Positions 16,893 through 25,525 of a DNA stretch of 64,000 bases are shown here, piece after piece. The DNA is from Rhodococcus rhodnii NBRC 100604 (GTDB lineage Bacteria; Actinomycetota; Actinomycetes; Mycobacteriales; Mycobacteriaceae), in contig NZ_BCXD01000027.1 of assembly GCF_001894925.1 (NCBI RefSeq), positions 1 through 64,000 on the forward strand, in the 5' to 3' direction. Numbering within the stretch: position 1 is the stretch's first letter; each line of letters starts with the position of its first letter. Both the position numbers and the translations under genes were made by a program. The notes under the pieces are model-generated. The model was given only the letters and a program-made list of their open reading frames with translations. It searched no databases and was not told the DNA's origin.

Positions 16893-17816
16893 TCAGAGTT
16901 CGATGGCGAGCACGCCGGGCGCGCGGGAGACACACGGGATGATCGTGTCGCCCGCGCGGCGCTCGGATTCTCCGAGGACGTGATCGCGGTGGTCGATGTC
17001 TCCGCGGAGGACCGGGATTTCGCAGGTTCCGCAGGTGCCTTCCTCGCACGAGGAAGGAAGGTCGTATCCCCGATCGCGGAGCGTGTCCAGCAGGGTGGAT
17101 TCCGCGGCCACGGGAATGGGATCACCGCGTTCGCCGATCGTCACGAAGAATTCGGCGCCCGCGGTGTCGGTATCGGCGCGGAAGAGCTCCGAATACACCG
17201 TCCGGCCGTTCGCCGCGCCCCGCACCGCGTCGATCAGGCCGGCCGGTCCGCAGCAGTACACGGGATCCTCGTCCGGCCGTGCGGCGAGCGCCGCGGCGAC
17301 GTCGATCGGGCCGTCCACGTCGTCTCCGGTGACGACCGCCGCGAACCGGGGATGCCCGGTCAGGCCGGTGATCCGGTCCAGGAAGGCCATGTGCGCGCGG
17401 TCGCGGCCGCCGTAGTGCAGATCGACCTCCAGACCGCGGCCGAGCGCCTCGTCGATCATGGGCAGGATCGGGGTGATGCCGATGCCGCCGGCGACGAAGG
17501 TGACCGGCCGCGGGGCGAAGACGAAATCGTTCGCCAGCGACCCGAGTGGCAGCCGATCGCCCACCCGGACGCGGGTGTGCAGGTATTCCGATCCGCCGCG
17601 ACTGTGCGGGTCGCGGAGCACCGCGATTCTGCACCGGTCACCGGAGCCGTCGATCAGGGAATACTGCCGTCGGAATTCACCCACCTCGAGGGCGATGTGC
17701 GCGCCCGGTTCCCATTCCGGAAACGGCGTGCCGTCGGTGGTGGCGAATTCGAGGGTGCGCACATCGACAGCGACGTCGTCGATGGCGACCACCTGCAGTT
17801 CGGTCGGGATTCGCAC
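16893..17816 (-). CDS. Ferredoxin reductase with C-terminal 2Fe-2S domain (PDR/VanB type)
   Basis: A 307-residue iron-sulfur flavoprotein. The flavin-binding RRQYSLID, the pyridine-nucleotide loop VAGGIGITPILPM and YCCGPAGLID, and a plant-type ferredoxin domain with CEEGTCGTC plus a final Cys (IIPCVSRAPG) are in the phthalate dioxygenase reductase order. It passes electrons from NAD(P)H to an oxygenase. It is the first gene of the tetronate operon, with GGAGG just before a GTG start. The fatty-acid or tetronate P450 at the window edge is the most obvious partner, though no oxygenase gene is directly adjacent. Confidence 0.9.
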   Translation of the reverse strand: MRIPTELQVVAIDDVAVDVRTLEFATTDGTPFPEWEPGAHIALEVGEFRRQYSLIDGSGDRCRIAVLRDPHSRGGSEYLHTRVRVGDRLPLGSLANDFVFAPRPVTFVAGGIGITPILPMIDEALGRGLEVDLHYGGRDRAHMAFLDRITGLTGHPRFAAVVTGDDVDGPIDVAAALAARPDEDPVYCCGPAGLIDAVRGAANGRTVYSELFRADTDTAGAEFFVTIGERGDPIPVAAESTLLDTLRDRGYDLPSSCEEGTCGTCEIPVLRGDIDHRDHVLGESERRAGDTIIPCVSRAPGVLAIEL

Positions 17817-18008
17817 GTGCCTCCGTCGATAGTCGTTCCGTCGGCCGTCAGCATCGCGTGGGCGCCTAACACTCGCCTTACACCGAACTCATCGGCAGGC
17901 TGTGCGAATGCCCGAGTCGACGACAGAGTTGCCCGGCGACGCGGACCGGATCTCGGCGGAGCGGCCCCGGCCCGGGCGTCCGCGCCGTCCTCGCCGCACA
18001 ATCGAGGC

Positions 18009-18989
18009 ATGCACTCCTACACCGCTGCGCTACGACAGTGGCTGAGCCGCGACGCATCGTTCGCGCTCGCGACGGTCGTCGACCTCTACGGGTCGGCGCC
18101 CCGGCCGATCGGGACGACGATGGCCGTCTCGCGCGACGAGGCGGTGCTGGGCGGGGTGTCGGGCGGCTGCGTCGAGGCCGATCTCGTCGCGCGTGCCGCG
18201 AGCGCGGTGGACGAGGGCGAGGCGCTCACCGTCGGCTACGGCCCCGACGACGGGATCTTCGGCGTCGGCCCGACGTGCGGCGGGACGATGGAGATCCGGC
18301 TCCAGCCCGTCATCACACCGGCGGCGCGCGCTGCGATCGGCGAGACGCTGGCTGCTCTCGACGACGGCCGGGCCGCGACGCTCGTGCTGTCGCGCGACGG
18401 CGGCCACGTGGAGCCCGGCGATCCGGGACTGCCCGACGACACCGCCGAGGTGCGCGGCGACGCCCTCGTCCTGCGGTTCGCGGCGCGGCCCGCCCTGCTC
18501 GTCGTCGGAGCCGTCGACATCGCGGACACGCTCGCCGCTCTCGCGGCCGCCACCGGCTACACCGTGACGGTGTGCGACGCGCGGCCCACGTTCGCGACAG
18601 CCGAGCGCGTCCCGCACGCGCATCGGGTGGTGTGCGCGCGCCCGGACGAGTTCGTCGCCGCGGCGGACGTCGACGCGCGGACGGCGATCGTCGTACTGAG
18701 CCACGATCCGAAGTTCGACGTCCCGGTGCTCGCGCACGCCGCGACGACAGCGGCGTTCTTCGTCGGCGCGATCGGCAGCCGCGCGACCCATCGCGCCCGG
18801 ATCGACGCGCTGCGCGAGCGCGGCGTCCCCGACGACGCGATCGCCCGGATCGCCTCTCCCGTCGGCCTCGACCTCGCCGCGGTGACACCACGCGAGACGG
18901 CACTGTCGATCCTGTCCGGAGTCGTCGCGGCGCGCCGCGGCGGCACCGGCGCACCGCTGCACGCGACCGATGTCGCAATCCATCGCTGA
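18009..18989 (+). CDS. XdhC/CoxI family molybdenum-enzyme maturation protein
   Basis: A 326-residue XdhC-type chaperone. The N-terminal domain has SVLG-like AVLGGVSGGCVEADLV and a Cys in GVGPTCGGTMEI; the C-terminal Rossmann-like domain begins LLVVGAVDIADTLAALA and contains AIGSRATHRARI. XdhC/PaoD proteins bind the molybdenum cofactor and help sulfurate and insert it into xanthine-oxidase-family enzymes. The ATG follows GAGG at short spacing. Its end overlaps the MocA gene by 20 nt and the oxidoreductase subunits follow, so it serves that enzyme. Confidence 0.9.
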   Translation: MHSYTAALRQWLSRDASFALATVVDLYGSAPRPIGTTMAVSRDEAVLGGVSGGCVEADLVARAASAVDEGEALTVGYGPDDGIFGVGPTCGGTMEIRLQPVITPAARAAIGETLAALDDGRAATLVLSRDGGHVEPGDPGLPDDTAEVRGDALVLRFAARPALLVVGAVDIADTLAALAAATGYTVTVCDARPTFATAERVPHAHRVVCARPDEFVAAADVDARTAIVVLSHDPKFDVPVLAHAATTAAFFVGAIGSRATHRARIDALRERGVPDDAIARIASPVGLDLAAVTPRETALSILSGVVAARRGGTGAPLHATDVAIHR

Positions 18990-19569
18990 CCCTGGGGCCG
19001 GCCGGGCGGTCGTCGGCGCCGTCCTCGCCGCAGGTGCGGGCCGCCGGTTCGGCGGGCCGAAGGCGCTGGTGCGACTGGACGGTGAACGGCTCGTGGACCG
19101 CGCGGCGTCACTGCTTCGGGACGGCGGATGCGACGAGATCGTCGTCGTGAGCGGCGCTGCCCCGCTCGAGGTCGCCGGCGCGGACGTGGTCCACAACCCT
19201 GACTGGGAGTCCGGCATGGGATCGTCGCTGCGCACCGCGATCGACGCCGCTCTCGCCCGCGACGTGGCCGCCCTCGTCGTGACACTCGTGGACCTGCCGT
19301 GGCTGGGGCCCGACGCCGTCGCCCGGGTGCTCGACGCGGCCCGGCGCGGCGCCGCGGTCGCGGCCGCGACCTACGACGGCACGCGGGGCCACCCCATCGC
19401 GTTCGGCCGCGCGGTGCTCGAACCGGTGCGCGAGAGCGCGCACGGCGACGTCGGGGCCCGCGACCACCTGCGGGCGCATCCGTCGCTCGTCGTCGAGGTC
19501 GACTGCACCGGGACGGGCGATCCGCACGACGTCGACACGCCCCGTGATCTGCCCCGGCCCGCCGACTGA
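18970..19569 (+). CDS. mocA: Molybdenum cofactor cytidylyltransferase
   Basis: A 199-residue NTP-transferase-fold protein. LAAGAGRRFGGPKALV is the nucleotide-binding loop, NPDWESGMGSSLRTAI and LPWLGPDAV are family motifs, and RGHPIAFGR with DVDTPRDLP closes the domain. MocA joins CTP to molybdopterin to give the MCD form required by Pao-type aldehyde oxidoreductases. It overlaps XdhC and precedes the Fe-S subunit by 59 nt, matching a dedicated cofactor supply. A MobA (GTP) role is less likely because of the XdhC/Pao setting. Confidence 0.88.
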   Translation: MSQSIADPGAGRAVVGAVLAAGAGRRFGGPKALVRLDGERLVDRAASLLRDGGCDEIVVVSGAAPLEVAGADVVHNPDWESGMGSSLRTAIDAALARDVAALVVTLVDLPWLGPDAVARVLDAARRGAAVAAATYDGTRGHPIAFGRAVLEPVRESAHGDVGARDHLRAHPSLVVEVDCTGTGDPHDVDTPRDLPRPAD

Positions 19570-19628
19570 CCCCATCGCCCCACACTGTCCGCGTAACGTC
19601 GTCAGCACCCGACCGGGGAGGTCACCAC

Positions 19629-20198
19629 GTGACGGAGTTCTCGAGTTCGAGCGAGCAGTACCGGACCCCCATCAGCCTGACCGTGGACGGCGAACGCCAC
19701 GAGATCACAGTCGACAACCGCACGACGCTTCTGGACGCCCTGCGCGATCGCCTCGCGGTCACGTCGGTCGAGAAGGGCTGCGGGCACGGCCAGTGCGGAT
19801 CGTGCACCGTCCTCGAGGACGGCCGCCGCGTCACGACGTGCCTGTCGCTCGCCGTCGCCCACGACGGCGCCGAGGTGACGACGGCACGCGGGCTCGCCGA
19901 GGGCGGCCTGCATCCCGTCCAGTCGGCGTTCGTCGAGTACGACGCCCTGCAGTGCGGCTACTGCACCCCGGGCCAGGTGTGCTCGGCAGTCGGCATGCTC
20001 GACGAATTGTCGCGCGGCACACCGTCGGTCGTCACGGAGGAGCTCACCGAGGCGCCCGAGCCGACCGACGAGGAACTGCGCGAACGACTCAGCGGCAACC
20101 TCTGCCGGTGCGGCGCGTACCGCGGCATCCTCGACGCCGTGCGCTCCGTTGCAACGGCGAACCGGGACAAGGACACCTCGAGGGAGAACCTGCGATGA
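19629..20198 (+). CDS. paoA: Aldehyde oxidoreductase 2Fe-2S subunit (PaoA-like)
   Basis: A 189-residue subunit with two 2Fe-2S centres. The plant-type site is GCGHGQCGSC followed by the distal Cys in TTCLSLAV; the alpha-helical site is CGYCTPGQV plus NLCRCGAY. E. coli PaoA carries a Tat leader; none is seen here, so the complex is predicted cytoplasmic. GTG start with GGGGAGG about 6-7 nt upstream. The stop overlaps the next ATG (ATGA). Confidence 0.9.
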   Translation: MTEFSSSSEQYRTPISLTVDGERHEITVDNRTTLLDALRDRLAVTSVEKGCGHGQCGSCTVLEDGRRVTTCLSLAVAHDGAEVTTARGLAEGGLHPVQSAFVEYDALQCGYCTPGQVCSAVGMLDELSRGTPSVVTEELTEAPEPTDEELRERLSGNLCRCGAYRGILDAVRSVATANRDKDTSRENLR

Positions 20199-21181
20199 TG
20201 CCGCTGCGCTATCACCGCGCCTCGGACGTCGACGACGCCGTCGCGACGATGACGGCCGAACCGAACGCCGCATTCCTCGCGGGCGGGACGAATCTCGTCG
20301 ACCATCTCGGTCTCGGCATCACCGCACCCGATCTGCTCGTGGATGTCACGCGCCTGCCGTTGGGCGAGATCGACCGCACCGGCGACGGCGGGCTGCGCAT
20401 CGGCGCGATGGCGCGCGGCGCCGACGTCGCGGCGTACGAGGACGTTCGCCGCGAGTATCCGATGCTGGCGCGCGCGCTGCTCTCGGCGGCGTCGCCGCAG
20501 CTCCGCAATCTCGCGACGACCGGCGGAAACCTGATGCAGCGCACCAGGTGCGGCTACTTCCAGGATTCGTCGACACCGTGCAACAAGCGCGAGCCGGGGA
20601 CGGGGTGCAGTGCGCTCGGCGGGTTCACGCGCTATCACGCGATCCTCGGCGCGAGCCGGCACTGCATCGCCACCAATCCGTCCGACATGGCAGTGGCGCT
20701 CGCCGCGCTGGACGCGGTCGTGATCGTCGTCGGGCCGGACGGGCAGCGCACGATTCCGGTGGTCGACTTCCACCGGTTGCCCGGTGACGAGCCCGCCGTC
20801 GACACCGTCCTCGGCCGCGACGAACTGATCGTCGCCGTCGAGCTTCCGCCGCCGGTCCCGGGCGCCGTCGGCACGTACCGCAAGGTGCGCGACCGCGCGT
20901 CGTACGCGTTCGCGATCGTGTCGGTCGCGGCGGAGGTCGCCACCGCCGGTGGCCGCGTGACCTCGGCGCGGATCGCGCTCGGCGGCGTCGCCCACAAGCC
21001 GTGGCGTGCCCGGGCCGCCGAGGAGTTCCTGCTCGCCGGCGACGACAGCGGTGACGACCTGCTGCGGGGAGCCGCCGCGGCGGAACTCGCTGCGGCCCAC
21101 CCCGTTCCGGGGAACGAATTCAAGGTCGACCTCGCCGCGCGAACACTCCGCGCGACGTTGCGGGAGGTGCTGGCGTCGTGA
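20195..21181 (+). CDS. paoB: Aldehyde oxidoreductase FAD subunit with 4Fe-4S loop (PaoB/YagS-like)
   Basis: A 328-residue FAD-binding subunit. AFLAGGTNLVDH and ATTGGNLMQRTRC are the FAD-contact motifs. The segment CGYFQDSSTPCNKREPGTGC followed later by HCIATNPSDM is the cysteine-rich insertion that carries a 4Fe-4S cluster in E. coli PaoB and that xanthine dehydrogenases of the XdhB type lack. This decides for a Pao-type aldehyde oxidoreductase. Overlaps PaoA and PaoC genes by four bases each. Confidence 0.9.
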   Translation: MMPLRYHRASDVDDAVATMTAEPNAAFLAGGTNLVDHLGLGITAPDLLVDVTRLPLGEIDRTGDGGLRIGAMARGADVAAYEDVRREYPMLARALLSAASPQLRNLATTGGNLMQRTRCGYFQDSSTPCNKREPGTGCSALGGFTRYHAILGASRHCIATNPSDMAVALAALDAVVIVVGPDGQRTIPVVDFHRLPGDEPAVDTVLGRDELIVAVELPPPVPGAVGTYRKVRDRASYAFAIVSVAAEVATAGGRVTSARIALGGVAHKPWRARAAEEFLLAGDDSGDDLLRGAAAAELAAAHPVPGNEFKVDLAARTLRATLREVLAS

Positions 21182-23280
21182 CCGCAGTGCACCGATGGAA
21201 CAGGGTCGGCGCCGACGGGCCGCGCGTCGACGGCGAGCTCAAGGTGCGTGGCGAGGCTCCGTACGCGTACGAGCAGGATGCCGGCGAGCGTGCGTATCTC
21301 GCGCCGATCCGCTCCACGATCGCACGGGGGACCGTGACGACGATGGACGTCGACACCGTCCGCACGATGGACGGCGTGCTGCTGGTGCTCACGCCGTGGA
21401 ACGCCCCTGCCCTCGCCGACACGTCCGACGCCGAGTTCGCGGTGCTGCAGGACATCGAGGTCCACTTCCACGGCGAGCTGATCGGAGCGGTCGTCGCCGA
21501 GACGCCCGAGATCGCCGCCGACGCCGCCGCGCGTGTGACGGTCGAATACGACATCAGGACACAGGATTCGGCCTTCTTCGCCGATCACCCCGCGGCCTAC
21601 GAGCCGGACGATCTCAACGGCGTCACCCCCGTCGACGAGAGCGTCGGCGACGTCGACGCCGCACTCGCGGCCGCCGTGCACCGAGTCGACGAGTGGTACT
21701 CGACTCCCGAGGAACACAACAATCCGATGGAGCCGCACGCCACCGTCGCGCGGTGGGAACCGGACTCCGGAACGCTGACGATGTACGACTCGACGCAGGT
21801 CGCGAGCAGCGTCTCGTACGAGGTCGCCCGCGTGCTCGGCATGGACACCGGCGACGTCCGCGTCGTATCCCCGTTCGTGGGAGGCGGTTTCGGGTCCAAG
21901 GGATCACCGCACGCTCACAACGTCCTCGCGGCGATGGCCGCACGCGAACTCCCCGGCCGTGCAGTCACGTTCGCGCTCACGCGACGGCAGATGTTCGAGA
22001 TCGTCGGGTACCGCTCCCCCACGGTCTCGCACGTGCAACTCGGTACCGACGCGGACGGACGGCTCACCGCGCTGGCGCACGACTCGTTCTCGCAGACCGC
22101 GCGCGTCAAGGAGTTCGCGGAGAACGCGTCCACCGTCTCGCGCAGCGTGTACGCGACCGAGAGCCGGCGTACGACGCACCGCATGGTCCCACTCGACGTC
22201 CCCATCCCGTTCTGGATGCGGGCCCCCGGCGAGTCACCGGGGATGTTCGCCGTCGAGACGGCACTCGACGAACTCGCTCATTCCGCCGGCATCGATCCCG
22301 TCGAGCTGCGGATCCGCAACGACGCCCCGGTCGATCCCGCGAGCGGCAATCCCTGGTCGTCTCGGCGCCTCGTCGAGTGTCTGCGCCGCGGCGCTGAGGT
22401 CTTCGGCTGGGAGGGTCGCGATCCGCGTCCGGCCCTGCGCCGCGACGGGCGCTGGCTCGTGGGCACCGGCATGGCATCGGCGTACTACCCGCACCTGATC
22501 AATCCGGGCACCCGGGTCTCGATTCGCGCGCTGCCCGAGGGCCGCTACGCGGTCTCGACGGCGGCGGCCGACATCGGCCAGGGCGCATGGACGGCCCTGA
22601 CCGCGATCGCCGCCGACGCCCTCGGCGTCGATCCCGACCGCATCTCCCTCCACATCGGCGACAGCGCCCTGCCGCGCGCCGCCGTCGCAGGCGGATCGTC
22701 GGGCACGGCGACGTGGGGCACGACGATCGTCGCCGCCGCCGAGGAGTTCCGCGCGAAGTACGGCGACGACCCGGACATCGACGATGCCGTCACGACACGC
22801 ACACCCGAGCTGCCGCAGCTCGAGCGCACGACTCCGGCGTCGTTCGGGGCCCACTTCGTCGAAGTGCGCGTCGACGCCGACACCGGTGAGGTCCGGGTGC
22901 CGCGGATGCGCAGCGTGTATTCGGTGGGCCGCGTGATCAACCCGCGTACAGTCCGTTCGCAGTTCCTCGGCGGCATGATCATGGGAATTTCGATGGCACT
23001 GCAGGAACATTCGGTACGCGATGCCCGTTTCGGGCACATCGTCACGGCGGACCTCGCGCAGTACCACTTCCCGGTCAACGCCGACATCGAGGACATCGAC
23101 GCGCAGTGGCTCGACGAATCGGACGACGTCGCCTCGCCGATGGGCTCACGCGGCGCGGGCGAGATCGGGATCGTCGGGTCCGCGGCGGCGGTGGGAAATG
23201 CGGTGTGGCACGCGACGGGAGCGCGACTCCGCAGCCTTCCGATCCAGTGCGATGCGCTGCTCCCCCACCTCCCGGACTGA
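21178..23280 (+). CDS. paoC: Aldehyde oxidoreductase molybdenum subunit (PaoC/YagR-like)
   Basis: A 700-residue molybdopterin-binding subunit. GGGFGSKG, RAPGESPGMFAVE, GGSSGTATWG and the C-terminal GSRGAGEIGIVG with the catalytic Glu are all present, so the active site looks complete. The enzyme should oxidise aldehydes to acids using the MCD cofactor supplied by MocA. The GTG overlaps the PaoB stop. An aldehyde dehydrogenase gene follows 129 nt later, which suggests a shared aldehyde-detoxification or degradation task; the natural substrate is unknown. Confidence 0.92.
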   Translation: MTAVHRWNRVGADGPRVDGELKVRGEAPYAYEQDAGERAYLAPIRSTIARGTVTTMDVDTVRTMDGVLLVLTPWNAPALADTSDAEFAVLQDIEVHFHGELIGAVVAETPEIAADAAARVTVEYDIRTQDSAFFADHPAAYEPDDLNGVTPVDESVGDVDAALAAAVHRVDEWYSTPEEHNNPMEPHATVARWEPDSGTLTMYDSTQVASSVSYEVARVLGMDTGDVRVVSPFVGGGFGSKGSPHAHNVLAAMAARELPGRAVTFALTRRQMFEIVGYRSPTVSHVQLGTDADGRLTALAHDSFSQTARVKEFAENASTVSRSVYATESRRTTHRMVPLDVPIPFWMRAPGESPGMFAVETALDELAHSAGIDPVELRIRNDAPVDPASGNPWSSRRLVECLRRGAEVFGWEGRDPRPALRRDGRWLVGTGMASAYYPHLINPGTRVSIRALPEGRYAVSTAAADIGQGAWTALTAIAADALGVDPDRISLHIGDSALPRAAVAGGSSGTATWGTTIVAAAEEFRAKYGDDPDIDDAVTTRTPELPQLERTTPASFGAHFVEVRVDADTGEVRVPRMRSVYSVGRVINPRTVRSQFLGGMIMGISMALQEHSVRDARFGHIVTADLAQYHFPVNADIEDIDAQWLDESDDVASPMGSRGAGEIGIVGSAAAVGNAVWHATGARLRSLPIQCDALLPHLPD

Positions 23281-23409
23281 GCCCGAGCGCACCGTCGTTA
23301 CCGGCCCGATATCTCGCGTCGGTACACTTTGATCGAACTGTATTGCTACTGAATGCTTTTCATCACGACACTGTCCCATGAGCTCCGCTTCGGCGGTTAC
23401 GGTCGAAGG

Positions 23410-24786
23410 ATGAGCACCTACGCGACCACCAACCCGGCCACCGGAGAAACCCTGCAGACCTTCGAGAGCCTCGACGACGCGGGCGTGGAGGACGCGCTCG
23501 CCCGTGCGACGGCGGCGTTCGAGGGCTGGCGCGCGGCCACCCCCGCCGAGCGGGCCCAGGCACTCGCGCGCACCGCCGATCTCTACGAGGAGCGCGCCGA
23601 GGAACTCGCCGCCACCATCACCACCGAGATGGGCAAGCGCAAGAAGGAAGCGCTCGGCGAGGTCCAGCTGGCCGCCGACATCTACCGCTGGTACAGCGAG
23701 CACGGCCCCGCCCTCCTCGAGCCCGAGTCGCTCGATGTTCCCGGCGCCCAGGAGTCGCTCGTCGAGACCGAGCCGATCGGGCCGCTCGTCGGCGTCATGC
23801 CCTGGAACTACCCCTATTACCAGGTCGCGCGCTTCGTCGCGCCGAACCTGATGGTCGGCAACACGATCCTGCTCAAGCACGCGGGCATCTGTGCCGCCTC
23901 GGCGCTGCTCATGGAGGAACTGCTCCACAAGGGCGGCGTCCCCGTCGATGCGTACATCAACGTGTTCGCGTCGACGGATCAGATCGCGACGATGATCGCC
24001 GACCCGCGCGTGCAGGGCGTCTCCCTCACCGGCAGCGAGGCAGCCGGTGCGTCGGTCGCCGAGACGGCCGGCAAGAACCTCAAGAAGGCCGTCCTCGAGC
24101 TCGGCGGCTCGGATGCCTTCCTCGTCCTCGGTGACGCCGACGTCGACTCCGTGCTCGACATCGCCGCGACGGCACGCCTGTCCAACACCGGCCAGGCGTG
24201 CAACTCGCCGAAGCGCTTCATCGTGCCGCGCGATGTCCACGACCGCTTCGTCGCCGGGCTCACCGAACGATTCGAGGGCTCGGCGCTCGGCGATCCCGCG
24301 GACGAGAACGTCGACGTCGGACCGCTGTCGTCGGTCTCGGCACGCGACGGTGTCGTCGAACAGGTCCGCAAGGCCGTCGAGCAGGGCGCCTCGCTGCACA
24401 CCGGCGGCGACGCCGTGGACGGCGACGGCGCGTTCATGCGGCCGGCAGTGCTGAGCGGCATCACCCCCGAGATGGACGCCTACAGCGAGGAGATCTTCGG
24501 CCCGGTCGCGATGGTCTACCCCGTCGACAGCGTCGACGAGGCCGTCGCACTCGCCAACGACACGAGCTTCGGGCTGAGTGGTTCAGTGTGGAGCACCGAT
24601 CTCGACCGCGCCAAGGAGATCGCCGATCGGCTCGAGGTCGGCATGGCGTACGTCAACGAGCACGGGACGACGCTGCCCGGGCTCCCGTTCGGTGGCGTCA
24701 AGCGCTCCGGCTTCGGGCGCGAGCTCGGCAAGTGGGGCATGGGCGAGTTCGTCAACACCCGGCTGCGCCGCACCTCGCGGAAGTGA
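23410..24786 (+). CDS. NAD(P)-dependent aldehyde/succinate-semialdehyde dehydrogenase
   Basis: A 458-residue ALDH-superfamily enzyme. MPWNYPYYQVARF is the cofactor loop, LELGGSDAF holds the general-base Glu, and NTGQACNSPKRF the catalytic Cys. NPATGETLQ and PFGGVKRSGFGRELG place it in the GabD-like group. The ATG at 23410 matches the family N-terminus (MSTYATTNPATG), although AAGG directly abuts it; an in-frame ATG at 23353 would add 19 residues with no family match. Likely oxidises semialdehydes or other aldehydes alongside the Pao complex. A TACACT -10-like box at about 23323 may drive it separately. Confidence 0.9.
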   Translation: MSTYATTNPATGETLQTFESLDDAGVEDALARATAAFEGWRAATPAERAQALARTADLYEERAEELAATITTEMGKRKKEALGEVQLAADIYRWYSEHGPALLEPESLDVPGAQESLVETEPIGPLVGVMPWNYPYYQVARFVAPNLMVGNTILLKHAGICAASALLMEELLHKGGVPVDAYINVFASTDQIATMIADPRVQGVSLTGSEAAGASVAETAGKNLKKAVLELGGSDAFLVLGDADVDSVLDIAATARLSNTGQACNSPKRFIVPRDVHDRFVAGLTERFEGSALGDPADENVDVGPLSSVSARDGVVEQVRKAVEQGASLHTGGDAVDGDGAFMRPAVLSGITPEMDAYSEEIFGPVAMVYPVDSVDEAVALANDTSFGLSGSVWSTDLDRAKEIADRLEVGMAYVNEHGTTLPGLPFGGVKRSGFGRELGKWGMGEFVNTRLRRTSRK

Positions 24787-24789
24787 CCG

Positions 24790-25515
24790 TCAGGTCTCGT
24801 CCCACAACCGCTGGTAGTAGTCCATCCGATCGCGGTCGGGTTCGAGGCCGTACGCCGTGACGAGCGCGTCCTCCCAGCCGGGACCGTAGTTCCGGCGCGT
24901 GCTCGCCGCGGCGACCGCGATGTCCGCCCACCGGTCGGCGACGCCGAGCGAGCCGAGATCCACGTGCCCGAGGACGGTGCCGTCCTGCGCGAGAAGCGTG
25001 TTGGGACAACACGCGTCGCCGTGACAGACGACGAGCCGGTCGATCGTAGGCGGCTCCCCGATATCGGGGTGCCGTCCACGATCGCGCGCCTCGGCGATGC
25101 GCCCGGCAACACTCCACTCCCACGGGCACGACGAGATGGGCAGCCGCTCGTGCAACGCACGGAGCCCGAGACCCACTGCGCGCACGGCGATCTCGGGCTC
25201 GGTGAGCCACTCGGGCGATACCGCGCTCGTGCCGGGGAGACCGCGCGTGACGAGCCACGTCCCGGTATCGTCCTCGCCCCATTCGACGGGCTCGGGCACG
25301 GTGGTCAGCGCACCCGCCCAGTCGAGCCGGGCGACCTCCCGGAGCAGATCGATCTCGCATCCCGGCGGCTGCCACTTGACGTACAGCGGAGCGGGCCCGT
25401 CGATCCGGTACGTCACCCCGCCGACGTCGTTGAGCCACACCGGGACGATCGTCGCGTCCCCGGCGAGGCGGCGGACAGGCACCGGCACGGGGAGGTCGGG
25501 CACGCTCGTGGTCAC
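24790..25515 (-). CDS. APH-family phosphotransferase
   Basis: A 241-residue aminoglycoside-phosphotransferase-fold kinase. VVCHGDACCPNTLLA is the Brenner motif with the catalytic Asp, and HVDLGSLGVADRWADIA the Mg-binding DxG-like loop; LYVKWQ provides the ATP lysine. The overall length fits APH(3')-like kinases but the substrate cannot be told. The GTG start is 10 nt after the helR stop, so it is cotranscribed with helR and may fall under the same rifamycin-type control. Resistance to an aminoglycoside or other antibiotic is possible but unproven. Confidence 0.85.
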   Translation of the reverse strand: MTTSVPDLPVPVPVRRLAGDATIVPVWLNDVGGVTYRIDGPAPLYVKWQPPGCEIDLLREVARLDWAGALTTVPEPVEWGEDDTGTWLVTRGLPGTSAVSPEWLTEPEIAVRAVGLGLRALHERLPISSCPWEWSVAGRIAEARDRGRHPDIGEPPTIDRLVVCHGDACCPNTLLAQDGTVLGHVDLGSLGVADRWADIAVAAASTRRNYGPGWEDALVTAYGLEPDRDRMDYYQRLWDET

Positions 25516-25525
25516 ACGCTCGACC

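Noticed and set aside
19629-23280. Xanthine dehydrogenase for purine breakdown.
   Set aside because: The FAD subunit carries the PaoB-type 4Fe-4S insertion and no purine catabolism genes are nearby.
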